Part shown: piece after piece, positions 1 to 6,166 of the stretch
Numbering within the stretch: the stretch's first letter is position 1
Layout of the letters: the number at the start of each line of letters is the position of its first letter
The notes under the pieces: generated by a model
Database searches by the model: none
Told to the model about the DNA's origin: nothing
The model's input: the letters and a program-made list of their open reading frames with translations, nothing else
Assembly: GCA_021783175.1 (NCBI GenBank)
Contig: JAJXUF010000087.1
Location: 1 to 12,661, forward strand
Reading direction: 5' to 3'
Source: Pseudomonadota bacterium
GTDB lineage: Bacteria > Pseudomonadota > Gammaproteobacteria > Acidiferrobacterales > UBA6901
Length of the DNA stretch: 12,661 nucleotides
Position numbers and translations under genes: made by a program

Positions 1-77
1 GCCTCGAAACAGCGTTCTTCGAAGCGGCGGTAAAAGATCATTTCGCGAAGCAGGCGTTTCTTGTCAGCGGCTTTCAT
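1..77 (-). CDS. pdhA: Pyruvate dehydrogenase E1 component alpha subunit, N-terminal fragment
   Basis: Only the first 25 residues are inside the window; the gene runs off the left edge. They include RRFEERC, preceded by KRLLREMIFY. This is the usual beginning of thiamine-diphosphate-dependent E1 alpha subunits of 2-oxoacid dehydrogenase complexes, which often start with a Leu-rich segment followed by RRFEE. The ATG at 77 has a good Shine-Dalgarno (AGGGAGA) about five bases upstream, which fixes the start. In the family, E1 alpha pairs with E1 beta to decarboxylate pyruvate and pass the acetyl group to E2 lipoate in the cytoplasm. An acetoin or branched-chain E1 alpha could share this N-terminus, so the substrate is not settled by what is visible. 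Confidence 0.72.
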   Translation of the reverse strand, partial: MKAADKKRLLREMIFYRRFEERCFE

Positions 78-600
78 GAATCTCCCTGGCGTCGGAGAAA
101 GACTTCTCGTCAATATTTAAAGAAAGGATGGGCTGTCCGGACTTTGTAGATAAGCTGAACTGCCGAACCGAAGCGGACCCTCGATCCGGCTACCCGGTAA
201 ATTCAAGCGGCGTATGATCGTTTTTTTACCTGACGAGGTCAAGGTATTGACTTATCAGGATGATTTGAATGAAACGAAGCCTCAAGAGCGCATGTACGCA
301 ATTGCACGGAGAAGCTCTTTCGCAGCGGATGCCCACTAGATAGCAGCAAAATCAAACGTGATCGGCACAAATAACAACGTCACCTGGGGCGGGTTTAATT
401 TGGCTGAATAATAGAAAGGAAGCAGCTGGCGGCGGCAATTTCGAGATCTGCTGTCCAGCGGGAACATCCTTAGGCCGGAGGAGCAAGCTTTGCGGTTGGC
501 GCGCTGCTGCTGGCGTCCTGCAGGGACTGCAAACGCCCGTAGAAAATGACTGCTACCCTAACCCGCTGCCGGCGAAGATGGCGTGATTTGAACCAATGAG
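78..600. other. Long non-coding stretch upstream of pdhA
   Basis: No ORF here looks like a protein I know. It should contain the pdhA promoter on the minus strand, but I see no convincing -35/-10 pair. A run of seven T at 221-227 follows a weak possible hairpin (CGATC at 182-186 with GATCG at 216-220, with CCGG repeats inside). It could be a poor plus-strand terminator, but the loop is long. At about 487-540 there is a short lipobox-like translation (LLLASC) with no start codon in frame. I treat it as chance. Confidence 0.5.
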
Positions 601-626
601 AAAATCATCCGCTTAGCGTTTAGCGG
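601..626 (-). terminator. Possible weak terminator after the 45-residue ORF
   Basis: CCGCT (609-613) pairs with AGCGG (622-626) around an eight-base loop. On the minus strand the hairpin is followed by ATGATTTT. It lies about 50 bases beyond the stop of the small ORF at 677-814. The stem is short and the T tract interrupted, so this is a weak call. Confidence 0.25.
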
Positions 627-676
627 AAGATTCCAGCCAGCTGGCGCGTCAATACTACGGGACGATGGGTGGCGGC

Positions 677-814
677 TCAGCGAAAACCGACTTTCGGGCG
701 CAGGGACCGCAGAACATGCTGGACGCTGATGCCTGCGCAGCGGGCCACAAACATGGCGGCGACCGCAAAGCATTCGTAACGCGGCAAATCAATTCTGATG
801 GTTTGGAATGTCAT
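677..814 (-). CDS. Possible small protein of 45 residues, unknown
   Basis: This ATG-started ORF begins MTFQTIRIDLPRYECF and ends RSLRPKVGFR. I do not recognise it. It is listed because of its translation signal: GGGAGGT at 821-827 lies six bases before the ATG, one of the best Shine-Dalgarno sequences in the window. A possible weak terminator lies downstream (601-626), and inverted repeats lie just upstream (829-874). It has two cysteines (residues 15 and 26) and a mildly hydrophobic centre (FAVAAMFVA), with no clear domain. It could be a genuine small gene, the remnant of a larger one, or chance. An overlapping plus-strand frame (665-931) lacks such support. Confidence 0.3.
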   Translation of the reverse strand: MTFQTIRIDLPRYECFAVAAMFVARCAGISVQHVLRSLRPKVGFR

Positions 815-828
815 GATCACACCTCCCA

Positions 829-874
829 CAATACTCAAGCTATCTTAAGGATAGACAATGCAATGCGAGTATTG
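829..874. promoter_or_regulatory. Nested inverted repeats, possible operator
   Basis: The arms CAATACTC (829-836) and GAGTATTG (867-874) are perfect inverted 8-mers 30 bases apart. Between them lies a smaller inverted repeat, CTATC-TTAAG-GATAG (839-853). The element sits just upstream of the Shine-Dalgarno of the 45-residue ORF and within the divergent region shared with the DsbG-like gene. It could be a regulator site or form an RNA structure. No protein is implied by the sequence alone. Confidence 0.35.
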
Positions 875-884
875 GGATTCCGAG

Positions 885-908
885 CAAAAATCCTGCCAAA
901 CGGCAGGA
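885..908 (-). terminator. Rho-independent terminator-like hairpin, minus strand
   Basis: TCCTGCC (891-897) and GGCAGGA (902-908) form a perfect seven-base-pair stem with a four-base loop. Read on the minus strand, the stem is followed at once by five T (complement of 886-890). That is a canonical intrinsic terminator, yet no recognised minus-strand gene ends just before it: the nearest upstream minus-strand gene is hsp20, ending at 1617. It could end an antisense or small RNA started inside the DsbG-like gene, or act as a barrier or attenuator. Confidence 0.5.
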
Positions 909-961
909 GAACCGAGCCAAAGCCCAAATAACACTAATTTCTCTATGGAAAACACTAGATT

Positions 962-1579
962 ATGAACAAAATGCGTATCCGTCGAGGTTTGCCTGCCTGG
1001 CTGCCTGTTTTAGGTTTACTCATTTTCGCCTACGGATTGAGCCCAGCAGGCCACGCGAGCAGCCGCAACGTCGATGCGCCAGCGCAGGCCAATCAGAAGA
1101 TCGCCTCCTCAATCTTGGCCGACGCCGGCAAGGCCGCGTGGGTTGGCGAAGGCAAAAGCCCGCACATTATTTACATATTTTTTGATCCCAACTGCCCTTA
1201 TTGCGACAAGCTTTACCATGAGTTTCGCCCTTGGGTCGAACAAAACAAAGTGCAGCTGCGCTGGCTGCCGCTTGGCTATCTCATGACCACGAGTCTTGGG
1301 AAAGCAGCATCGATCCTCGAAGCCAAGGACCCGGCGGCTGCGCTGCGAACGAATGAAACAGGTTTCAGCCGGGCAAACGGATTCGGGCAGATCACAGAAG
1401 ACCCTCTCCCACGCCGAGAAATAGTGAGAAACATACGCGCAAACGAAAAATTACTGCTGCGCAGCGGACGCCGGCTAGTGCCCACAATGGTATTTCGCCT
1501 TGCTGATGGCACGCCCGTCCTCATGCGCGGTGCGCCCGAGGAGATGGTATTGCAGCAAATCATGGAGCAGATCAAATAG
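962..1579 (+). CDS. Exported DsbG/DsbC-like thiol:disulfide protein, single thioredoxin domain
   Basis: This 205-residue protein has an N-terminal signal peptide (hydrophobic residues about 13-27, probable cleavage after AGHA at residue 32). A thioredoxin fold follows. The redox motif Cys78-Pro-Tyr-Cys81 sits in FFDPNCPYC, and a Val-Pro-Thr at 173-175 fits the cis-proline loop opposite the active site. The stretches RPWVEQNKVQLRWLPLG and ILEAKDPAAAL resemble the DsbG catalytic domain as I recall it. E. coli DsbG and DsbC carry an extra N-terminal dimerisation domain; here fewer than 30 residues separate the signal from the fold, so that domain looks absent. The protein may therefore be a monomeric periplasmic oxidase or reductase. 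The Shine-Dalgarno is weak (GGAAA, 943-947). A second ATG at 971 is possible, but the first is kept. No partner reductase gene is adjacent. Confidence 0.8.
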   Translation: MNKMRIRRGLPAWLPVLGLLIFAYGLSPAGHASSRNVDAPAQANQKIASSILADAGKAAWVGEGKSPHIIYIFFDPNCPYCDKLYHEFRPWVEQNKVQLRWLPLGYLMTTSLGKAASILEAKDPAAALRTNETGFSRANGFGQITEDPLPRREIVRNIRANEKLLLRSGRRLVPTMVFRLADGTPVLMRGAPEEMVLQQIMEQIK

Positions 1580-1616
1580 CCGCGCGCTCCAACCCAGCGG
1601 ACTTTGACTGTCGCGT

Positions 1617-2120
1617 CTAGTCGAGCCTGACGCTGTGCCGTTTCGATTTTTCGATCTTGGGGACAGCTAGCTCGAGGACGCCGTCCTTGAACGACGCCTT
1701 CGCCTTGGCCCCGTCCACCTCCGCTGGAAGCGGAAGTGTGCGCGAGAACGCGCCGCGTGCAATCTCGCAGCGATAATAATTGCCCTTTTCCTCTTTTTCC
1801 TCGCGCCGCACGGAACCACGGATGGTGACGCTGTTATCGCTCACCGAGATGTCCAGGTCTTTCTTGTCGACACCTGGAACTTCGGCGCGCACTACGATGT
1901 TGTCATCGCGGTCGATAATGTCAATACGCGGAAACACCGTCTCAAATTCCTGCGCCAACGGATATTCCCAGCGAAACGGCCGCAGCCAACCGTGCGGGAA
2001 GAATCCTTCAAACATGCGCTCCATCTCGGCAAGAGGACTCAGCACATGCGCCGGTACCGCCTTGCTGATCTCCTGACTCTTTGGGGTGACAGAAGTCTCC
2101 TTACGTGCCTGCTCAGCCAT
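1617..2120 (-). CDS. Small heat shock protein, Hsp20/alpha-crystallin family
   Basis: This is a 167-residue cytoplasmic holdase chaperone. The alpha-crystallin domain spans about residues 60-160, starting at FPRIDIIDRDDNIVVRAEVPG. It includes the family signature ASFKDGVLELAVPK near the end. The N-terminal arm is aromatic and Pro-rich (FEGFFPHGWLRPF), as is usual for substrate binding. A start 45 bases upstream (2165) is open in frame, but the ATG at 2120 is chosen because GGAGGG lies six bases before it. The C-terminal tail (KSKRHSVRLD) lacks a clear I-x-I/V motif, which in the family helps oligomers assemble. The gene is convergent with the DsbG-like gene (37 bases apart) and divergent from the DUF2934 gene. 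Confidence 0.93.
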   Translation of the reverse strand: MAEQARKETSVTPKSQEISKAVPAHVLSPLAEMERMFEGFFPHGWLRPFRWEYPLAQEFETVFPRIDIIDRDDNIVVRAEVPGVDKKDLDISVSDNSVTIRGSVRREEKEEKGNYYRCEIARGAFSRTLPLPAEVDGAKAKASFKDGVLELAVPKIEKSKRHSVRLD

Positions 2121-2126
2121 AATCAG

Positions 2127-2132
2127 CCCTCC
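2127..2132 (-). promoter_or_regulatory. Shine-Dalgarno that fixes the hsp20 start
   Basis: GGAGGG on the minus strand lies six bases before the ATG at 2120. No comparable site precedes the upstream in-frame candidate at 2165. Confidence 0.75.
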
Positions 2133-2208
2133 ATATCCAACAGTTGCTGTCATGACGGTCGACACTCGGTCAATCGTTCACACCTATTGCACATCTGATC
2201 CTACGGCG

Positions 2209-2239
2209 CTATGGTGTCCAACGCTATGATCCAAGTCAA
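2209..2239 (-). promoter_or_regulatory. Candidate hsp20 promoter
   Basis: On the minus strand, TTGACT (2239-2234) overlaps CTTGGA (2235-2230). ACCATAG follows 14 bases after CTTGGA (2215-2209). This loosely matches a heat-shock sigma-32 pattern (CTTGAA, 13-15 bases, CCCAT-T) and only poorly a sigma-70 pattern. It lies about 90 bases before the hsp20 start. The call rests on approximate matches. Confidence 0.3.
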
Positions 2240-2496
2240 AAAATGAGCGCGCGATGCGATTGCCACCCGGCACGCCTCCGCTGAGAAACTGATTTCTTGC
2301 TAGGATCATCAGCTTCGTTCCTTATGTTTTTTTTCGAGACGCTGGATAGGAAATATTCTTTGTCTGTCGAAAGCAGTGAAAGGGCAACGACGGCCATGTG
2401 CCGCGGCAGGGAAAGCTGATCCTACGCTGGGCGAATTCTACCCCGCCCACTATACCCAGCGGGACCCACAGATTTAGCCTGAAGGAGAAAACTGCA

Positions 2497-2703
2497 ATGG
2501 CAAAAGCGAAAGTCACTTCGACTGATCGGACAACCTCAGTCACCCGTCCCCCGCAAACCATCTCCGCGGACGATCGCCGCCGCATGATTGCGGAAGCGGC
2601 ATACTACCGCGCGGAACGTCGAGGATTTACCAATGGCGATCCTGTCACAGACTGGCTCGCCGCCGAGGCCGAAATTGAGGGGCGTCTCAATCGCATACAC
2701 TGA
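2497..2703 (+). CDS. DUF2934 domain-containing small protein
   Basis: This 68-residue protein matches the short DUF2934 pattern as I recall it: an Ile-Ala-Glu-Ala-Ala-Tyr helix, a Gly, then DWLAAEAEI. Here residues about 30-62 read IAEAAYYRAERRGF, then NGDPVTDWLAAEAEI. The first 28 residues are Thr/Ser/Lys-rich and probably disordered. The family's function is unknown; members are small, soluble and often near stress genes. The ATG at 2497 is chosen over an in-frame ATG at 2398 because AAGGAG (2482-2487) lies nine bases before it and the added N-terminus has no family likeness. It is divergent from hsp20. Confidence 0.8.
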   Translation: MAKAKVTSTDRTTSVTRPPQTISADDRRRMIAEAAYYRAERRGFTNGDPVTDWLAAEAEIEGRLNRIH

Positions 2704-2921
2704 AAACCTCCATCAGAAAATCCGTAAGTCAGTGGTCACATCCATTTGACGACTGATTTGCGCAAGACTGCGGACCAACCTGGAATGCAGTCGGATGATT
2801 CCCTGCTCTGGCCCGGGGAACGCAAAGGATTGACGCGAGAATTTGGCGATACATCGGATTGCTTGAGGGGATTGGCTGCCACGTTCCAGCGACAGCTGTG
2901 AATTTTGCTGAACGGTGATAG

Positions 2922-2950
2922 CCGCACCCGCCGCGAGACAGCGGGTGCGG
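2922..2950 (-). terminator. Hairpin downstream of the DsrE-like gene
   Basis: CCGCACCCGC (2922-2931) and GCGGGTGCGG (2941-2950) make a perfect ten-base-pair stem with a nine-base loop. It lies 16 bases beyond the DsrE-like stop codon. No T run follows on either strand, so it is either a Rho-assisted terminator or an mRNA 3'-end stabiliser. It could also stop plus-strand readthrough from the DUF2934 gene. Confidence 0.5.
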
Positions 2951-2965
2951 ATAATCAGGATTGTG

Positions 2966-3475
2966 CTAGAAAGAATCCGGCGCCGGCGCCGATGGGTGTA
3001 TATAAGCCCAGCCCTCGGACTCCCGCAGCGTAATCTCTCCCATACCCGACGGCACGATGCTGACAAACGGATATAGATCCTTACGATCGACATGCAGTTC
3101 ATGCAATGTATTGTTGCATTGCGCAAGAATCACGCCCTGCTTCTGCAATGCGCGCAGCTTTTGCTCGAATCCGTTGTTCTTGACGTACACAGCATAACCC
3201 TTGCTGTTTGCAATCAACTCGATTTTAACCTTGCCTTTGAGACGCGGATCATGAAGAAGATTCTCAATGTTGTTTAGAGTCTTCTTGATAGCCCCGTTCC
3301 CGCCGTCATCGATCTGGAATATTGCTCCGTAACTCGACTTCGTCGGCATGGCTCCATGGAAGTCGTTAGAGGCCATTGCGCGGCCCGATAGACCAACTGC
3401 GCCGGCAAACGCGAATGCCAGGGCGAGAGCTCGGGCAGTGGTTGATTTGGTGGATACCAATTGTCTTGCAATCAT
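2966..3475 (-). CDS. Exported DsrE/DsrF-like family protein
   Basis: This 169-residue protein has a signal peptide (hydrophobic residues about 16-30, cleavage probably after AMA at residue 35). A DsrE-like fold follows. The core reads KVKIELIANSKGYAVYV, then a helix and GVILAQCNNTL, then LYPFVSIVPSGMGEITL and EGWAYIHPS, which is the layout of stand-alone DsrE-like proteins. Cys120 (AQCNNT) is the only cysteine and is the position expected to carry sulfur in family members. Cytoplasmic DsrE/TusD proteins relay persulfide sulfur; the role of exported forms is not established. The ATG at 3475 has AGGAGG eight bases upstream. The gene is monocistronic as far as I can see, with an AT-rich leader (3490-3540). 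Confidence 0.85.
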   Translation of the reverse strand: MIARQLVSTKSTTARALALAFAFAGAVGLSGRAMASNDFHGAMPTKSSYGAIFQIDDGGNGAIKKTLNNIENLLHDPRLKGKVKIELIANSKGYAVYVKNNGFEQKLRALQKQGVILAQCNNTLHELHVDRKDLYPFVSIVPSGMGEITLRESEGWAYIHPSAPAPDSF

Positions 3476-3635
3476 GAATCAGGCCTCCTGTAGCATAAGT
3501 TTAAAAACACGATCTTTATAATTATTATTTAAAACAATTAGGCAGGCTTGGCCCGCGCAAAAACACCCCCAACGGCATACGCCGACGGTTAACGTAAAGA
3601 CGCCATTACTAACCCAGTTTATTCCTTAAATCGCA

Positions 3636-3944
3636 TCACGCCACATGTGGCAGATCGTGAAGCATTTGCTTATATAGGCCCCACTCGGTGGCCGCCCAGA
3701 CTTCGGAATGTGATCGCCCATAGGTGCGAATGAGCGTCGAGACTTTTGTGGCTGTCTCGATATCGGGAGCCTCGAAAATGTCGAGATAATCATGCGGCCC
3801 CAATATTGCGTAGCTATTCAGCCATTTGACGCTCGGGCACTGGGAGCGAATGCTTTCCATCGCCCTCTTTTCGAGTGACTCCAGGGACTGCGGAGAACGT
3901 GCAACATCGGGTGAAACGCGAGTAAGCATGATGAAGGTGGCCAT
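3636..3944 (-). CDS. GYD domain-containing protein
   Basis: This 102-residue soluble protein begins MATFIMLTRVSP and carries SYAILGPHDYLDIFEAPD, then ETATKVSTLIRTYGRSHSEV and ATEWGLYKQM. This is the GYD family pattern, though the Gly-Tyr-Asp triad reads Gly-Pro-His-Asp-Tyr here. GYD proteins are small ferredoxin-like alpha/beta-barrel proteins found across bacteria, with no agreed function. The ATG at 3944 follows GGAGGA at a six-base spacing. A possible promoter lies about 110 bases upstream. It is not close enough to the DsrE-like gene (160 bases) to assume an operon. Confidence 0.88.
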   Translation of the reverse strand: MATFIMLTRVSPDVARSPQSLESLEKRAMESIRSQCPSVKWLNSYAILGPHDYLDIFEAPDIETATKVSTLIRTYGRSHSEVWAATEWGLYKQMLHDLPHVA

Positions 3945-4279
3945 AATGCGTCCTCCATTTGGCGGGATTGGGGATGTTGTTCAAACACCGAACTGGCTGC
4001 CGGTCTGCGTTCAAGCAAATCTGCTAGGTAGTAGCCGGTACAACCATTCTCATTATGCGAGTCCCGGCTGCAAAAGACCAAGATTCATTGCGACAGCCAA
4101 AAAAGACGGACCGAAAGATTTCGTAGCGCTGAATTTTCGTGCTCCGCGGCGGTCAATGCGCGGGGCGACATCTTTCGTGTTTCCCGGGATTGGAAAAATA
4201 AAGTCTGCCGTCATCACCAGGAATAAGTGACGCGAGGTCGGCCTTTCACGTCGCGTAAAAACGGCGGGCTAATGAGTTG
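3945..4279. other. Intergenic region between GH5 and GYD genes
   Basis: I recognise no gene. A long plus-strand frame crosses it (3826-4230), but it overlaps the GYD gene in antisense and resembles no family. Near 4230-4257 there is a six-base inverted repeat (ACGCGA / TCGCGT) with a 15-base loop, 20-50 bases beyond the GH5 stop; without a T run it is a poor terminator. The GYD promoter candidate is the only other signal. Confidence 0.5.
4052..4081 (-). promoter_or_regulatory. Candidate promoter of the GYD gene
   Basis: On the minus strand, CATAAT (4057-4052) differs from the -10 consensus at one base. It is preceded 18 bases upstream by TTGGTC (4081-4076), a partial -35. Transcription would start about 100 bases before the GYD start codon. 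Confidence 0.4.
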
Positions 4280-5716
4280 TCACGGTGAATCGGCCAGGCC
4301 GCTGCCGTCCTCCCGTAGGCGGGCATTTGCTTTGGTAATCAGCCTGAGGCGGTCCCTGTGTGAATTATCCGGCGTAATGCTGTAGTTGCCATTCTTGCCA
4401 TCCTGAAAAGGAAAGTCGAATACCCAGGCGGCAGCAAGGGAGGTGGAGGAATGAACGATGGCATCCAGGATAATGTGGAAATCTTTCAGTGACTGGTTGC
4501 TGTCGCCATCGCTGCCGTCGTCAGGCGCACCGAACTCCCCGATAAATAACGGCTTGCACGCCCGCCGGGCAGCATTTGCCGCGATCGGAATGAACTCGGC
4601 CGGGCCTACTGGCTGATCGCTGAAACGCTTTGAATAGGGTTTGTTGAAATCGACCGGGTAGACGTGGATGGAAATGAGGTCGCCCGGACCGTTATCGCGC
4701 GCGAGCACTTGCTGAAAATCGCCCACATCATCCCGCGTGACCGATCCCATAGCCAGATGCAGTGCATTGTTGCGTGGAATGTCAAATCCGCTGTCGACGA
4801 GCGCGCCCGGATCCGTCTGGTGGATTGCATTGCTGAATGCCTTGAATGCGCTGATCAGTTGTCGGGACGAGTAATCGTCGCGAGGTAATCTGCTTGAAGG
4901 CGTTCCTTCGCGTGGATTTGTGCGGAAGTATTTCCACGCGTTAGGAAAATCGTCCCAGTCGTTCGTCTCATTGGAAAACTCCCACATCCAGATGGACGTG
5001 TTGCCGGCGTAGTGATGGCCCAGCATGCGGGTGAGGAGATTGGCAAACTGGCGTGTCCGACTGGCGGGGTTTCCCCAGGCACTGATGGGCTCGCCGAAAT
5101 AATCGGGCAACAACAGGTAATTGAAGAATACGGAAGGAACCAGGCCGATGTGAAAGGTTTTCGCGTCGCTGACAAACTGGTCGAGGTAGGGCAACAGGGT
5201 TTGCGGATGATCGATATATGGCCGAGCATCGGTGGGCCAGAACGGCAGTAGCGTGAAACGGATGAAAGGGACGCCGGCAGCGTGAAGCGAGCGGAAATCG
5301 TTTCGCCAGGCCTTGCGGTAGGCGGCCGCCTTATCCGGGTGGGTGAGCAGATCGGCAAACGGGCTGTAATAGTTGACGCCGATGGCACGGAACCGATGGC
5401 CATCCTTCATCAGATGGCAATCACTTGAGATGGACAGCATGCTTTGTGACGCGACGGACGAACACTTCACTGAAGCGCCGTTGCGGCGGTTTACGCAACG
5501 CCAGGACCATGGTCCCGATCCGGAAATGTCTCTTACCCTGCTGTTGACACACAGGCCGGCACGGGAAATTGTTTTGATGTAGCGGCCAGCGGCGCTGCCG
5601 CAGGCCGCCCCCGTGCCGCGGATTCTGAAATCAAAGGCACCTGCAGAGGCAGCGACCATGCCCGACAGGAAAAGGACTGAAAGGATTTGCGTGATGCGGC
5701 GCGATGTGGTGTTCAT
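4280..5716 (-). CDS. Secreted glycoside hydrolase, GH5-like (cellulase/mannanase clan), with N-terminal Cys module
   Basis: This 478-residue protein has a signal peptide (cleavage near ASA/AGA at residues 25-27). A module with four cysteines follows (39, 56, 74, 85), including SGSGPWSWRC; this GPWSW-C unit recurs in secreted proteobacterial proteins. From about residue 95 there is a TIM-barrel hydrolase. It begins FRAIGVNYYSPF, and WMWEFSNETNDW places Glu250 as the likely acid/base. HVYP (351-354) supplies a conserved His/Tyr pair, and FIGEFGAP places Glu394 as the nucleophile. GH5 enzymes of this type cleave beta-1,4 glucans or mannans; the substrate cannot be read from sequence. The protein probably acts outside the cytoplasm. 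No sugar transporter or other hydrolase is nearby. The Shine-Dalgarno is poor (GGGAA, about nine bases away), so the start is fairly but not fully sure. Confidence 0.85.
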   Translation of the reverse strand: MNTTSRRITQILSVLFLSGMVAASAGAFDFRIRGTGAACGSAAGRYIKTISRAGLCVNSRVRDISGSGPWSWRCVNRRNGASVKCSSVASQSMLSISSDCHLMKDGHRFRAIGVNYYSPFADLLTHPDKAAAYRKAWRNDFRSLHAAGVPFIRFTLLPFWPTDARPYIDHPQTLLPYLDQFVSDAKTFHIGLVPSVFFNYLLLPDYFGEPISAWGNPASRTRQFANLLTRMLGHHYAGNTSIWMWEFSNETNDWDDFPNAWKYFRTNPREGTPSSRLPRDDYSSRQLISAFKAFSNAIHQTDPGALVDSGFDIPRNNALHLAMGSVTRDDVGDFQQVLARDNGPGDLISIHVYPVDFNKPYSKRFSDQPVGPAEFIPIAANAARRACKPLFIGEFGAPDDGSDGDSNQSLKDFHIILDAIVHSSTSLAAAWVFDFPFQDGKNGNYSITPDNSHRDRLRLITKANARLREDGSGLADSP

Positions 5717-6166
5717 GGAGATGGGTTCCCGGGGCGCTATCGACAGAAATTGAAACTACTTGTGAACTCGATCGAAAGAAATATGCCGCAAGCGCAGCGC
5801 GGTTGTTGGCGCTATCGACAATCTGGCGGCCGAAAGGCGAAAACTCATGCGATTCGGTTGGCCGCAATGGGTTACGCCATTGATCCCGTCCTTGCCTATT
5901 TTGCATTGGGATAGGTATATACGGTGTATCGCATCGCCGCCATGGGACGCGCGCTTCTGATGTAGGTAGACTTTCATGTCAGCTTTTGTCGCGCCGGGAG
6001 CGTCGGGCAATCTTCACGGCGACGAACTTTCTCGGTCTTGTTGCGCACTGTCCCGCCGCAGCTGTTGCAGGTGCGGAGCATCCCTGCTCCTGCATTTGCT
6101 TCAATCGCCGCAACCCGACTTGTTCGCTTCGCAGCTGGGCGACTTTTTTCTCTGCTTCAACTGACC
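5717..6166. other. 450-base gap between the propeller and GH5 genes
   Basis: No gene is convincing. Signals seen are a perfect 13-mer direct repeat GGCGCTATCGACA at 5733-5745 and 5808-5820 (75 bases apart, just upstream of GH5), and an inverted repeat CAATGG-GTTACG-CCATTG at 5865-5882. Two weak minus-strand ORFs exist: a TTG-started 63-codon frame at 5979-6170 that overlaps the propeller stop by TTGA, and a 35-codon ATG frame at 5974-6081. The latter has a good AGGAG and a CNSCGG pair but no known family. Confidence 0.4.

Larger units (their letters stand above)
2121..2496. other. hsp20 / DUF2934 divergent intergenic region with TGATCCTA repeats
   Basis: The region has no gene. The 11-mer CTGATCCTACG occurs twice in the same orientation (2195-2205 and 2416-2426), and its core TGATCCTA occurs inverted at 2301-2308. 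A shorter copy, TGATCC, is at 2227-2232. A near-perfect nine-base hairpin (2285-2293 with 2308-2316, one mismatch) is followed ten bases later by eight T (2327-2334) on the plus strand, too far away for a standard terminator. The repeats could be sites for a regulator shared by the two divergent genes. Confidence 0.4.

Noticed and set aside
182..227. Hairpin plus T7 as a plus-strand terminator
   Set aside because: The closing stem is only five base pairs around a loop of about 29 bases, and there is no plus-strand gene upstream.
487..540. Lipobox-like translation LLLASC after GGAGGAG
   Set aside because: There is no start codon in that frame between an upstream TAG and the lipobox, and the frame closes four codons after the second Cys, so it cannot be a lipoprotein gene as it stands.
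2285..2334. Nine-base hairpin followed by T8 as a terminator
   Set aside because: The T run starts ten bases after the stem and no plus-strand gene ends upstream; kept only as a note in the intergenic entry.
2713..3126. A 137-codon minus-strand ORF
   Set aside because: It overlaps the DsrE-like gene in another frame and the hairpin region, has no good ribosome-binding site and no family likeness.
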